Positions 1 through 5,125 of a stretch of 7,062 nt of DNA are shown here, in pieces. The position numbers and the translations under genes were made by a program. The notes under the pieces are model-generated. The model was not told the DNA's origin and searched no databases. It was given only the letters and a program-made list of their open reading frames with translations. This DNA comes from Treponema sp. Lineage in GTDB: Bacteria > Spirochaetota > Spirochaetia > Treponematales > Breznakiellaceae. The stretch is taken from NCBI GenBank assembly GCA_031264395.1, contig JAISEB010000128.1, positions 1 to 7,062 on the forward strand, in the 5' to 3' direction. Each line of letters opens with the position of its first letter. Within the stretch, counting starts at the first letter, position 1.

Positions 1-566
1 TTGCGCTTCAGCGCGTCGTCAAAGGGGGTAAATTCGGCCTTGTACACCAGCTCGTGTTCCACTTCCGCCCAGGCATCCTGAAGTATGGTGCGAATCTGCA
101 ATTCCGCCGCCTCACAGTCAAGGGGGCCCGTTTTTTCCGTGACCCAGGCGGGAATTTTGATTAAAAGGTGGGTGGATTCATAGCCGAATTCCTTGAAGCT
201 GTAGTCCGAACCTTTCCGTTCACACTCGAGAACCTCAAAGTACCGCCTGACGGTCTCCTCGGCGGCATCCAGATCTTCGATAAAGGGGCAGATGACGCGT
301 ATGCCGATAAGATCGGTGATAACAGGACGGAAGGCAAAATTCCGCGTCTTTAACACCTGTATATATTTTTTGAAAAAACTGGGGAAATCCTTAAGCCTGG
401 CCTTTACCATCACCTGGCGCGACGCCGAACCGCTGAAAACATCCTCAATCCGGGCCCGCAGTTCCCTGACGGCGGCGGATCTTGCCCCGGCGTATTGATC
501 GTAAAGCCGCCGCAGTTCGGTTTGATCGGGTATCGCCGGTTTCTCCATTGTTTCGGTTTCAGGCAT
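1..566 (-). CDS. RelA/SpoT-type (p)ppGpp synthetase, C-terminus cut by window edge
   Basis: Transfers pyrophosphate from ATP to GTP or GDP to make the alarmone (p)ppGpp; expected to be cytosolic. 188 residues are visible and the frame runs off the left edge. The synthetase signature is complete: R57, K59, S63 and K67 (RxKxxxSxxxK), D85 in TDLIGIRVIC, GYESTH at 128-133, and E155 in ELQIRT followed by DAWAEVEHEL at 164-173. Only about 50 residues precede the first motif, so there is no N-terminal HD hydrolase domain. This makes it a small-alarmone-synthetase-like or stand-alone RelA/SpoT-domain protein rather than full-length Rel. The start is the ATG at 566: an in-frame TGA lies four codons upstream. 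An in-frame ATG at 548 is the alternative. Neither start has a convincing Shine-Dalgarno sequence. An intrinsic terminator ends 16 bases before the start, so expression needs readthrough or an unrecognised promoter. The family call is firm; the C-terminal extent is unknown. Confidence 0.9.
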   Translation of the reverse strand, partial: MPETETMEKPAIPDQTELRRLYDQYAGARSAAVRELRARIEDVFSGSASRQVMVKARLKDFPSFFKKYIQVLKTRNFAFRPVITDLIGIRVICPFIEDLDAAEETVRRYFEVLECERKGSDYSFKEFGYESTHLLIKIPAWVTEKTGPLDCEAAELQIRTILQDAWAEVEHELVYKAEFTPFDDALKR

Positions 567-582
567 CGTTTTACGGCTTCAC

Positions 583-610
583 AAAAAAAACCGGGTTTTC
601 AAACCCGGTT
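583..610 (-). terminator. Intrinsic terminator after flaA and its structured 3' region
   Basis: Read on the minus strand, a perfect 10-bp stem (AACCGGGTTT with AAACCCGGTT, 2-nt loop; or 9 bp with a 4-nt loop) is followed directly by a run of U. The plus strand has no T-run after the hairpin, so it acts on minus-strand transcription only. It lies about 190 bases beyond the flaA stop and 16 bases before the start of the alarmone synthetase gene. It therefore ends flaA transcription, and its closeness to the next start is also compatible with attenuation of that gene. Confidence 0.88.
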
Positions 611-614
611 GGTA

Positions 615-629
615 CGAACCTTCGGTTCG
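615..629 (-). repeat. Inverted repeat upstream of the terminator (6-bp hairpin)
   Basis: CGAACC and GGTTCG form a perfect 6-bp stem around three bases. It lies four bases before the terminator stem. The minus-strand CGAACC arm (629-624) can instead pair with GGTTTG in the 5' arm and loop of the terminator (605-600), with one G-U pair. The two folds are therefore mutually exclusive. Confidence 0.6.
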
Positions 630-644
630 ATGAAACAAGCTCCT

Positions 645-698
645 GGAGAAAATCGCAAACTCTTTATCCAGGCGTTTGCGGCTTGTACAATTTTCTCC
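645..698 (-). repeat. Two-part inverted repeat, 9 bp plus 7 bp with a 9-nt bulge
   Basis: The outer arms GGAGAAAAT (645-653) and ATTTTCTCC (690-698) are perfect complements. The inner arms CGCAAAC (654-660) and GTTTGCG (674-680) are also perfect complements. The two stems stack directly on one side and are separated by the bulge GCTTGTACA (681-689) on the other. The bulge hexamer GCTTGT (681-686) is complementary to ACAAGC at 635-640, outside the stem, which would make a pseudoknot. A competing stem CCTGGA (642-647) with TCCAGG (667-672) also exists. Confidence 0.7.
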
Positions 699-709
699 GG
701 GGCAAGAGG

Positions 710-738
710 CCGTTCCGGAAACCGAAGTTTTGGAACAG
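710..738 (-). repeat. Hairpin with C(UUCG)G tetraloop
   Basis: In the minus-strand RNA, CUGUUCC pairs with GGAACGG (seven pairs, one G-U). After a small internal loop, AAAC pairs with GUUU, closed by a UUCG tetraloop on a C-G pair. This is an exceptionally stable loop class and it exists on only one strand, giving the element a direction. Confidence 0.7.
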
Positions 739-744
739 TCCCAT

Positions 745-774
745 CTGTCTGAAAAACACAGGTTTTTCAGACAG
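745..774. repeat. Perfect 12-bp inverted repeat with 6-base spacer
   Basis: CTGTCTGAAAAA (745-756) and TTTTTCAGACAG (763-774) are exact reverse complements around CACAGG. Neither strand has a T-run after the stem, so it is not an intrinsic terminator. It starts 27 bases beyond the flaA stop and could protect the flaA mRNA 3' end, be a protein-binding palindrome, or be part of a dispersed intergenic repeat. Confidence 0.8.
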
Positions 775-800
775 CCCTTTCCGGGTACCCCGGCTTTGGA

Positions 801-1820
801 TTACTGTTCGTTAACCGAGGTAGGAGTAAAGGCGCCTTCGGGAGCCTGTTTCTGCTGTTCCAGATACCGGAGCACCTGATTCTGGCCGAAACGTTCCATC
901 TCCCAGATCTTCCTGGCAGTTTCCCTGTCCTTGATTATGTTCCACAGATTTTCGTCGTCGATGTCCCGGTCGGTATCAAGAACCGCTTTGTCGTAAATAA
1001 CTTTGACATCCTTGAAATACACGACGAAATCCCCGCCTTCCTTGGCCGCGTCCCGCTGAACGAGGAAGCCGCCGAATTTGATGAAGGGCGTGGAAGTGGG
1101 ATACAGGGGATACAGCCTGAGTTCCCGGTTCCTGACGGACTGAACATACGCGGGATTGTCCCAGCGGAGTTCTCCCCATCCGTCGTAATTCAGATAACCC
1201 ATGAACATCGATTTCTGGTTGCCCTGATTGTCAATGATAAGGGTGGAAAGGCCGTGGGGGAAATTAAGACCGTAGGCGTTGACCGCGACAGACTTGATGG
1301 TTCCCACATTCTTGACCACGCCGTAATGCTCTTCAAAGCGGCTGGGACCGGTAATGCCGTCATTGCCCTCGGCGGGCTCTATGACTCCGTCATCATCGAT
1401 ATTCGCCTGCGGTTCAAACGCGGGAATTTCAAAGGGCGGCTTTATGATGGCCCACGAATTGTAGGGTTCGGTCGGAAAATGAACCCGCAGCCCCATCACC
1501 GTACCCCACTGTTTGGACGGCGCTTCTTTGGTATAGGTCAGCATCTGGTTCTGTACGAACCTTGAAGAAGACGCGAGTACAACATCCCAGTTGATGATGG
1601 CAAGAGAGGTCTTCATCACCGCTTTCTGCTCGGTGGTGAAACTGCCGCCGGCTATATTGGAATAATCCATCACGGTGCGGCGGTTCTGGGTAGGTTGGTT
1701 GTCCTGATCGGGAAGAATGTCCGCCGCAAGCAGACCGAAATCGATCAGCACAGCTTCTTCGGCAAACAGAGACCCCGCAGCAAACAACACGATGGCGAGA
1801 AGAATGAACATCCGTTTCAT
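801..1820 (-). CDS. flaA: Flagellar filament outer-layer (sheath) protein FlaA
   Basis: FlaA coats the FlaB core of the periplasmic flagella of spirochaetes and influences filament stiffness and helical shape. The 339-residue length is close to the roughly 350 residues of treponemal FlaA. Residues 1-20 form a Sec signal peptide (MKRM, a hydrophobic core, then SLFA before EE), with predicted cleavage after A20. There is no lipobox cysteine and no cysteine anywhere. The body (21-339) has the FlaA-family look, with WDNPAYVQSVRNRELRLYPLYP at about 220-241 and a membrane-free acidic segment with IDDDGVIEPAEGND at 141-154. The C-terminus is charged, with a short Gln-rich helix (312-325). The start is fixed by AAGGAG seven bases upstream and by the signal peptide. 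It has its own sigma-70-type promoter, and a terminator lies about 190 bases downstream. The family call is very secure; which FlaA paralogue it is cannot be settled here. Confidence 0.96.
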   Translation of the reverse strand: MKRMFILLAIVLFAAGSLFAEEAVLIDFGLLAADILPDQDNQPTQNRRTVMDYSNIAGGSFTTEQKAVMKTSLAIINWDVVLASSSRFVQNQMLTYTKEAPSKQWGTVMGLRVHFPTEPYNSWAIIKPPFEIPAFEPQANIDDDGVIEPAEGNDGITGPSRFEEHYGVVKNVGTIKSVAVNAYGLNFPHGLSTLIIDNQGNQKSMFMGYLNYDGWGELRWDNPAYVQSVRNRELRLYPLYPTSTPFIKFGGFLVQRDAAKEGGDFVVYFKDVKVIYDKAVLDTDRDIDDENLWNIIKDRETARKIWEMERFGQNQVLRYLEQQKQAPEGAFTPTSVNEQ

Positions 1821-1825
1821 TCACA

Positions 1826-1833
1826 GCTCCTTT
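1826..1833 (-). promoter_or_regulatory. Ribosome-binding site of flaA
   Basis: The minus strand reads AAAGGAGC with about seven bases between the AGGAG core and the ATG at 1820. It is the best Shine-Dalgarno sequence in the window, fitting a highly expressed structural protein. A short palindrome (ATAAC-GA-GTTAT, 1836-1847) sits just upstream of it and may shape the 5' leader. Confidence 0.85.
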
Positions 1834-1870
1834 CGATAACTCGTTATTTCACAAATACTGCTATTATGTA

Positions 1871-1898
1871 AGTATACAAAATCCGCATAATTTGTCAA
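1871..1898 (-). promoter_or_regulatory. Sigma-70-type promoter of flaA
   Basis: The minus strand reads TTGACA (1898-1893), a 16-base spacer, then TATACT (1876-1871). This is a perfect -35 and a five-of-six -10 element in AT-rich DNA, pointing at flaA. Transcription should start near 1864, giving a leader of about 44 bases. No sigma-28 pattern (TAAA-N15-GCCGATAA) is present, so flaA appears to use the housekeeping sigma factor. Core flaB flagellin genes of treponemes are known to use sigma-28. Confidence 0.82.
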
Positions 1899-1902
1899 CA
1901 AT

Positions 1903-1919
1903 AATATCGGGAATATCGG
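1903..1919. repeat. Tandem 8-base direct repeats upstream of the flaA -35 element
   Basis: AATATCGG occurs at 1903-1910 and again at 1912-1919, a 9-base period, beginning five bases upstream of the -35 hexamer. The position suits an activator or repressor half-site pair, but nothing identifies a protein. The same 1821-1929 gap holds no hairpin-plus-U terminator for the preceding operon. Confidence 0.4.
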
Positions 1920-1929
1920 CGCTTTCGGC

Positions 1930-2442
1930 TTAATTCGTGTTTTCTTCGGAAAACATACGGCGGAAATCCTCAAAAAAAGCCTCCTTTCCGGCGGCGAAAA
2001 GCCGCACGTCCCTTACACGGGGAAAATTACGCCGTATTCCCCGGTAAAGCGTCACAAAATTCCGGTAAACATCGCCGCCTTCGGCCGGCGGCAGCACGGC
2101 GCCTTCCGACAGGCCGGCGTACACAACCCCGTCCCTGTACATAAAAGACACAAGCCTTGTGTCCCTGGGAAAGAGGGGCGCCGAATCCGGCGAAACGGGC
2201 CCAAGGAGGGCCTCTTCCACATAACGCCTGATGTCGGTTTCCCCGGAGGAAGAACGCCGCAGCATCCTTTCTTCCACCGTTGTTTCCCCGTTCTGTATAG
2301 AATAAAACACGAACGTCCGTCTGACAAGCCCCGAAACCATAAATTCACCGGCAACAAAGAGTCCCATGAGGACCAGAAGAAGAAGTCCCCTTTTTACCGG
2401 GTTCATCAAAAAACCGGCAACGGCTTTCAAGAGCGTGTTCAT
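1930..2442 (-). CDS. Membrane-anchored GerMN-domain protein
   Basis: 170 residues. One hydrophobic segment at about 19-40, after a short basic N-terminus (NPVKR), makes it a signal-anchored protein with its C-terminal part in the periplasm. The GerMN domain spans about 72-152: VEEALLGP at 75-82, DTRLVSFMYRDGVVYAGLSE at 94-113, then the helix FVTLYRGIRRNFPRVRDVRLFAAG at 129-152. GerMN domains are best known from the sporulation protein GerM, which helps assemble envelope-spanning complexes. The domain also occurs in non-sporulating bacteria beside cell-wall amidases. The start overlaps the amidase stop (ATGA). The nearest AGGAGG lies about 15 bases before the ATG, longer than usual, so coupled re-initiation probably matters. 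Its job here is unproven; a peptidoglycan-linked scaffold or amidase partner is the inference. Confidence 0.82.
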   Translation of the reverse strand: MNTLLKAVAGFLMNPVKRGLLLLVLMGLFVAGEFMVSGLVRRTFVFYSIQNGETTVEERMLRRSSSGETDIRRYVEEALLGPVSPDSAPLFPRDTRLVSFMYRDGVVYAGLSEGAVLPPAEGGDVYRNFVTLYRGIRRNFPRVRDVRLFAAGKEAFFEDFRRMFSEENTN

Positions 2443-3512
2443 TGGACGGCGGTGTATCCTCCTGACCGCTCAAAGGCGGCGGTAAAATCGGCAATTCCCT
2501 TATAGATCGCTTCGGCGGTCTTCTGCAAGTATCCGTCGTCGGCCATGAGCAGGGCGTCCTCGCGGTTGGTGACAAAGCCGACTTCCACGAGTACGGAGGG
2601 CATGCGGGCGTTTCTTACCACAAACCACTCTTCCGCCTTGAGGCCCCTGGAAGGCATGCGGCCTGTTTCGCCAAGGCGGTTAAGGATGTTCCGGGCCATA
2701 AGGATGCTTTCCGTGGTAAATTCCTCTTCCATCATGTCGTTAAGGATAGGAATAACATCCTCGGAATCGGCGTATTTCGATTTGTCTATTACGCTGCGGC
2801 GGTAGCCGGGGTTAAGGTACCAGACCTCGAAACCTCTGGCGGCGCTGTTGGAAAGGGAGGCGTTGGCGTGAACGGATACAAAAATAACGGCCTCGTTGTC
2901 CTTGAGCGGCACGGAATTGGCCAGCGCCACGCGGTCTTCCAGCGACGGGTAGGTGTCGCCGCTCCGGGTAAGGAGGACCCGTTTATCCGGCCAGGCGGCG
3001 GAAAGAAGGGCGTGCAGTTTCTTCGACACCGCAAGGGTGATGTCCTTTTCCACGGATTTGAAAGGCGCGCCGTTGACGGTAAATTCCCCAACCGCCCCCG
3101 AATCCTTGCCGCCGTGGCCGGGATCGATGATGACGGCGGCTATTCTGAAACGCGAGGCGTCGTCTTCAAAGGAACGGGCAAAGGCGCCTTTGAGGGCGGC
3201 GGTAAAGGCGTTGGGGAAAAAGAGGACGCCGTTTTCAAGGTAGGGGGCCGGAAGGCTGTGCAGTTCCCGTCCGTCGACAACAAGAAAGCCCGAATCGCCC
3301 GGCTTTCCCGTTTCAAAGGCCGCCGTATGCCCCGACATGGTGAAGATCCCGCTTCCAAGGAAAGGGTCCCAGCGGAAGGCGGCGGCGGAACCGGGAAGTA
3401 CAAGAGAGGAAAGGGTATCGTCAAGGGAAAGATCCTGGGCTTCTCCCCGCACGGGGAAAAACAAAAAGAGGAACATGACGAAAAAAAACATCCCGGAAAA
3501 AAAGCCTTTCAT
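2439..3512 (-). CDS. Exported zinc N-acetylmuramoyl-L-alanine amidase (Amidase_3, AmiC-like)
   Basis: Cleaves the bond between N-acetylmuramic acid and the stem peptide of peptidoglycan, in the periplasm. 357 residues. A very hydrophobic signal peptide (about 1-25, Phe-rich) is followed by a domain of about 100 residues (26-120) with LVVDGRELHSLPAPYLENG. This resembles copper-amine-oxidase-N-like or AMIN-type wall-binding modules, but the match is weak. The catalytic domain runs from about 125 to 345: zinc ligands H133 in DPGHGG, E155 in VEKDITL and H215 in VSVHANA, and catalytic E310 in VLVEVGFVTN. All key residues are present. The segment at about 240-290 (DMMEEEFTTESILMA) fits the position of the regulatory helix that blocks the active site in AmiB/AmiC-type enzymes. 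The start has GGAGG six bases upstream and a 4-base overlap with the ATP-grasp gene. It is coupled to the GerMN gene downstream. Confidence 0.93.
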   Translation of the reverse strand: MKGFFSGMFFFVMFLFLFFPVRGEAQDLSLDDTLSSLVLPGSAAAFRWDPFLGSGIFTMSGHTAAFETGKPGDSGFLVVDGRELHSLPAPYLENGVLFFPNAFTAALKGAFARSFEDDASRFRIAAVIIDPGHGGKDSGAVGEFTVNGAPFKSVEKDITLAVSKKLHALLSAAWPDKRVLLTRSGDTYPSLEDRVALANSVPLKDNEAVIFVSVHANASLSNSAARGFEVWYLNPGYRRSVIDKSKYADSEDVIPILNDMMEEEFTTESILMARNILNRLGETGRMPSRGLKAEEWFVVRNARMPSVLVEVGFVTNREDALLMADDGYLQKTAEAIYKGIADFTAAFERSGGYTAVQ

Positions 3513-5125
3513 GGCCCGCCTCCGTGTCCCAATTCGTCAAGAAGATACGCCGCGCCCTGATAACCGCCCCGGATAAGGGCGGCCCAGAAACGCCGGCCCA
3601 GCGTTCCCCGGCGGGGTGTTTTTACCGCCTCAAGGGGACATCCCGTGATGCGGCGCACCGCGTCAAGGCTTTCTTCCACGGTGCGGCCCATCCAGTCCGC
3701 CAGATTCGAAGACGTGAATTCGGGAAAATCAAGGATGGTATCCCCGGCGGGACGCTCCGGAACAGGGTCCGGCATGTCCCGGAGGAGGGAAATGAGGGAA
3801 GGTCCGGCGGCAAAGGCGCAGGGCGGAAAGATCCGGGGGAGGTCACGGCCCGGCTTTTCACAGGGCCTTTCGTCCAAAAGCCCGGCGTCAAGAAAGGCCG
3901 CCGTTTCGGCGCAGGGCGCCTGTAACCGTATCAAAACGGCGGCCGCGGCCTTTTCGGCGGCGGAAACGGCGCTTTCCCTGTCCGGGGCGGCGGCGATAAC
4001 ATTGCCGCATTTGCCGACGTTGTTTTCGGGGAACGTGACGGCGCTTCCCCTTTCAACCCGGAAAAAAAGATCCCGCACACAAGCGGCGGCGCGGGCCTTT
4101 TCGCCGTCCAGTATGTCCCCGACCTTTCCGGGAATGGAAATAAAGGCCCGTTCCGCGCAGGTCCAGGAACGGACCGGAACGAGCCCTTCGGGCTTCCGGC
4201 CCAGCGCCGCCAGAATGGCCCCCCGTACCGGTTCGGCCCCGGAGGCGTAGGGATAGGTCCAGCCGGACATGTAGCCGCCCGAAAGCCTCGCGGCGATCTC
4301 CCCTATCATGGGGCCCGAAGGGGTCAGTTTGATGTCGCCCTTGGCCGCGCCGCAGCAGTGTTCGCCGGCTATTCCCAGCGCCCGCACGCCGGCCTCGAAT
4401 GTTTCAAGGAGAAGCCGCTGTGTCCCGCTTCCGGCGCGGGTGGGCATGGTGTGGCCCATTTCTATGAAATAGGGGGGAAAGAAGATGTGCCTGTCGGCAA
4501 GGCCGCAGACGGTAATTTCGCCGTTGTATATAACGGCGTCCACAGAGAATTCCGGCCCCTCCATAAACGACTCCACGATGGCCCTTCCCGACCGTGAAAA
4601 ACGGAGGGAATCGGCCGCGGCGTCCCGGAGTCCGGCGAAGGTATCCGCCCGGCGGCAGCCCCGCCCTCCCATGTTGTCCACAGGCTTTACCACGACCGGA
4701 TAGGAAAGTCCGGTAATATCCTTGTCCGGGACCTTTTTTATGACGGTAAAACCCGGCGAGGGAACTCCCGCCCCGGCGAAACAGGATCGCATGCGTTCCT
4801 TGTCAGAGGCGTTGAGGGCCGCCTCAAAGGGAATGCCGGGGAGGCCAAGCCGTCCGGCAACCCACGCGACGGTAGCGGAAAAATCGGTTCCCGCCGTCAT
4901 GATTCCGCCGAGTTTTGTCCCGGAATCCGCGCGGAGGGACAGAGCCAGCCTTTCCATGCCTTCCCTGTCCTTGAGATCGACACGTTCAAAACGGTCCGCC
5001 ATGGAAGCGCAGACGGCGCGGGGGTCCCCGTCCGCGGCAACGGTGAAAAGCCCCATCTCCTTTGCCGTCCTGATGGCGGGCCCCTGCATGACACCCGCGC
5101 CCAAGATCAGTATGCTTTCCCTCAT
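3509..5125 (-). CDS. ATP-grasp ligase-like protein with an unrecognised C-terminal extension
   Basis: 538 residues. The N-terminal pre-ATP-grasp Rossmann-like domain (1-105) starts with ILILGAGVMQGPAIRTAKEMG. The ATP-grasp fold runs from about 107 to 320: nucleotide-binding K147 in YPVVVKPVDNMGGRG, the hinge-side VESFMEGPEFSVDAVI at 184-199, and the metal-site segment GEIAARLSGGY at 275-285. It resembles the PurK/CarB/PylC branch, which joins a carboxylate to an amine or thiol through an acyl-phosphate. Residues 321-405 fit the usual C-terminal lobe. Residues about 406-538 contain Pro/Cys-rich linkers and a helical tail (LADWMGRTVEESLDAVRRIT) that I do not recognise. GGGGAG lies about eight bases before the ATG. 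The start overlaps the glycosyltransferase-methyltransferase stop. It is probably a sugar or amino-acid ligase in the same glycan pathway; the substrate is unknown. No signal peptide, so cytosolic. Confidence 0.85.
   Translation of the reverse strand: MRESILILGAGVMQGPAIRTAKEMGLFTVAADGDPRAVCASMADRFERVDLKDREGMERLALSLRADSGTKLGGIMTAGTDFSATVAWVAGRLGLPGIPFEAALNASDKERMRSCFAGAGVPSPGFTVIKKVPDKDITGLSYPVVVKPVDNMGGRGCRRADTFAGLRDAAADSLRFSRSGRAIVESFMEGPEFSVDAVIYNGEITVCGLADRHIFFPPYFIEMGHTMPTRAGSGTQRLLLETFEAGVRALGIAGEHCCGAAKGDIKLTPSGPMIGEIAARLSGGYMSGWTYPYASGAEPVRGAILAALGRKPEGLVPVRSWTCAERAFISIPGKVGDILDGEKARAAACVRDLFFRVERGSAVTFPENNVGKCGNVIAAAPDRESAVSAAEKAAAAVLIRLQAPCAETAAFLDAGLLDERPCEKPGRDLPRIFPPCAFAAGPSLISLLRDMPDPVPERPAGDTILDFPEFTSSNLADWMGRTVEESLDAVRRITGCPLEAVKTPRRGTLGRRFWAALIRGGYQGAAYLLDELGHGGGP

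Larger units (their letters stand above)
611..800 (-). other. Structured untranslated region between flaA and the alarmone synthetase gene (candidate RNA element)
   Basis: This 190-base stretch holds no credible gene; the short frames in it have no recognisable protein and overlap inverted repeats. In minus-strand order it contains a 5-bp hairpin (793-781, CCGGG/CCCGG), a perfect 12-bp stem (774-745), a hairpin with a UUCG tetraloop (738-710), a two-part 16-bp stem with a 9-nt bulge (698-645), and a 6-bp hairpin with a 3-nt loop (629-615). The terminator hairpin follows (610-583). The C(UUCG)G loop forms only in the minus-strand RNA, which suggests that strand is the functional transcript. 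It resembles no RNA family I can name (not tmRNA, 6S or a tRNA). It could be a long flaA 3'-UTR, a 3'-derived small RNA, a dispersed repeat or a leader for the downstream gene. Confidence 0.55.

Noticed and set aside
600..700. Integron attC site or tRNA suggested by the bulged stem and GGTTCG motif
   Set aside because: No GTTRRRY/RYYYAAC core sites, no cassette-like gene array, and no acceptor or anticodon stem with the right spacing could be drawn.
745..774. Reading the 12-bp palindrome as a bidirectional terminator
   Set aside because: No T-run follows the stem on either strand; the real terminator is at 583-610.
482..879. Short plus-strand frames across the flaA/alarmone synthetase gap
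   Set aside because: They run through the inverted repeats and the terminator and into flaA and the synthetase gene. They have no ribosome-binding site and no recognisable protein.
1903..1925. Sigma-28 flagellar promoter suggested by GCCGATAT upstream of flaA
   Set aside because: The bases 15 upstream of it do not resemble TAAA, and a near-perfect sigma-70 promoter is present closer to the gene.
2868..3560. Plus-strand open frame of 230 codons opposite the amidase gene
   Set aside because: It is an antisense shadow of the amidase, whose zinc ligands and signal peptide are clear. The translation is Lys/Gly-rich with no motif.
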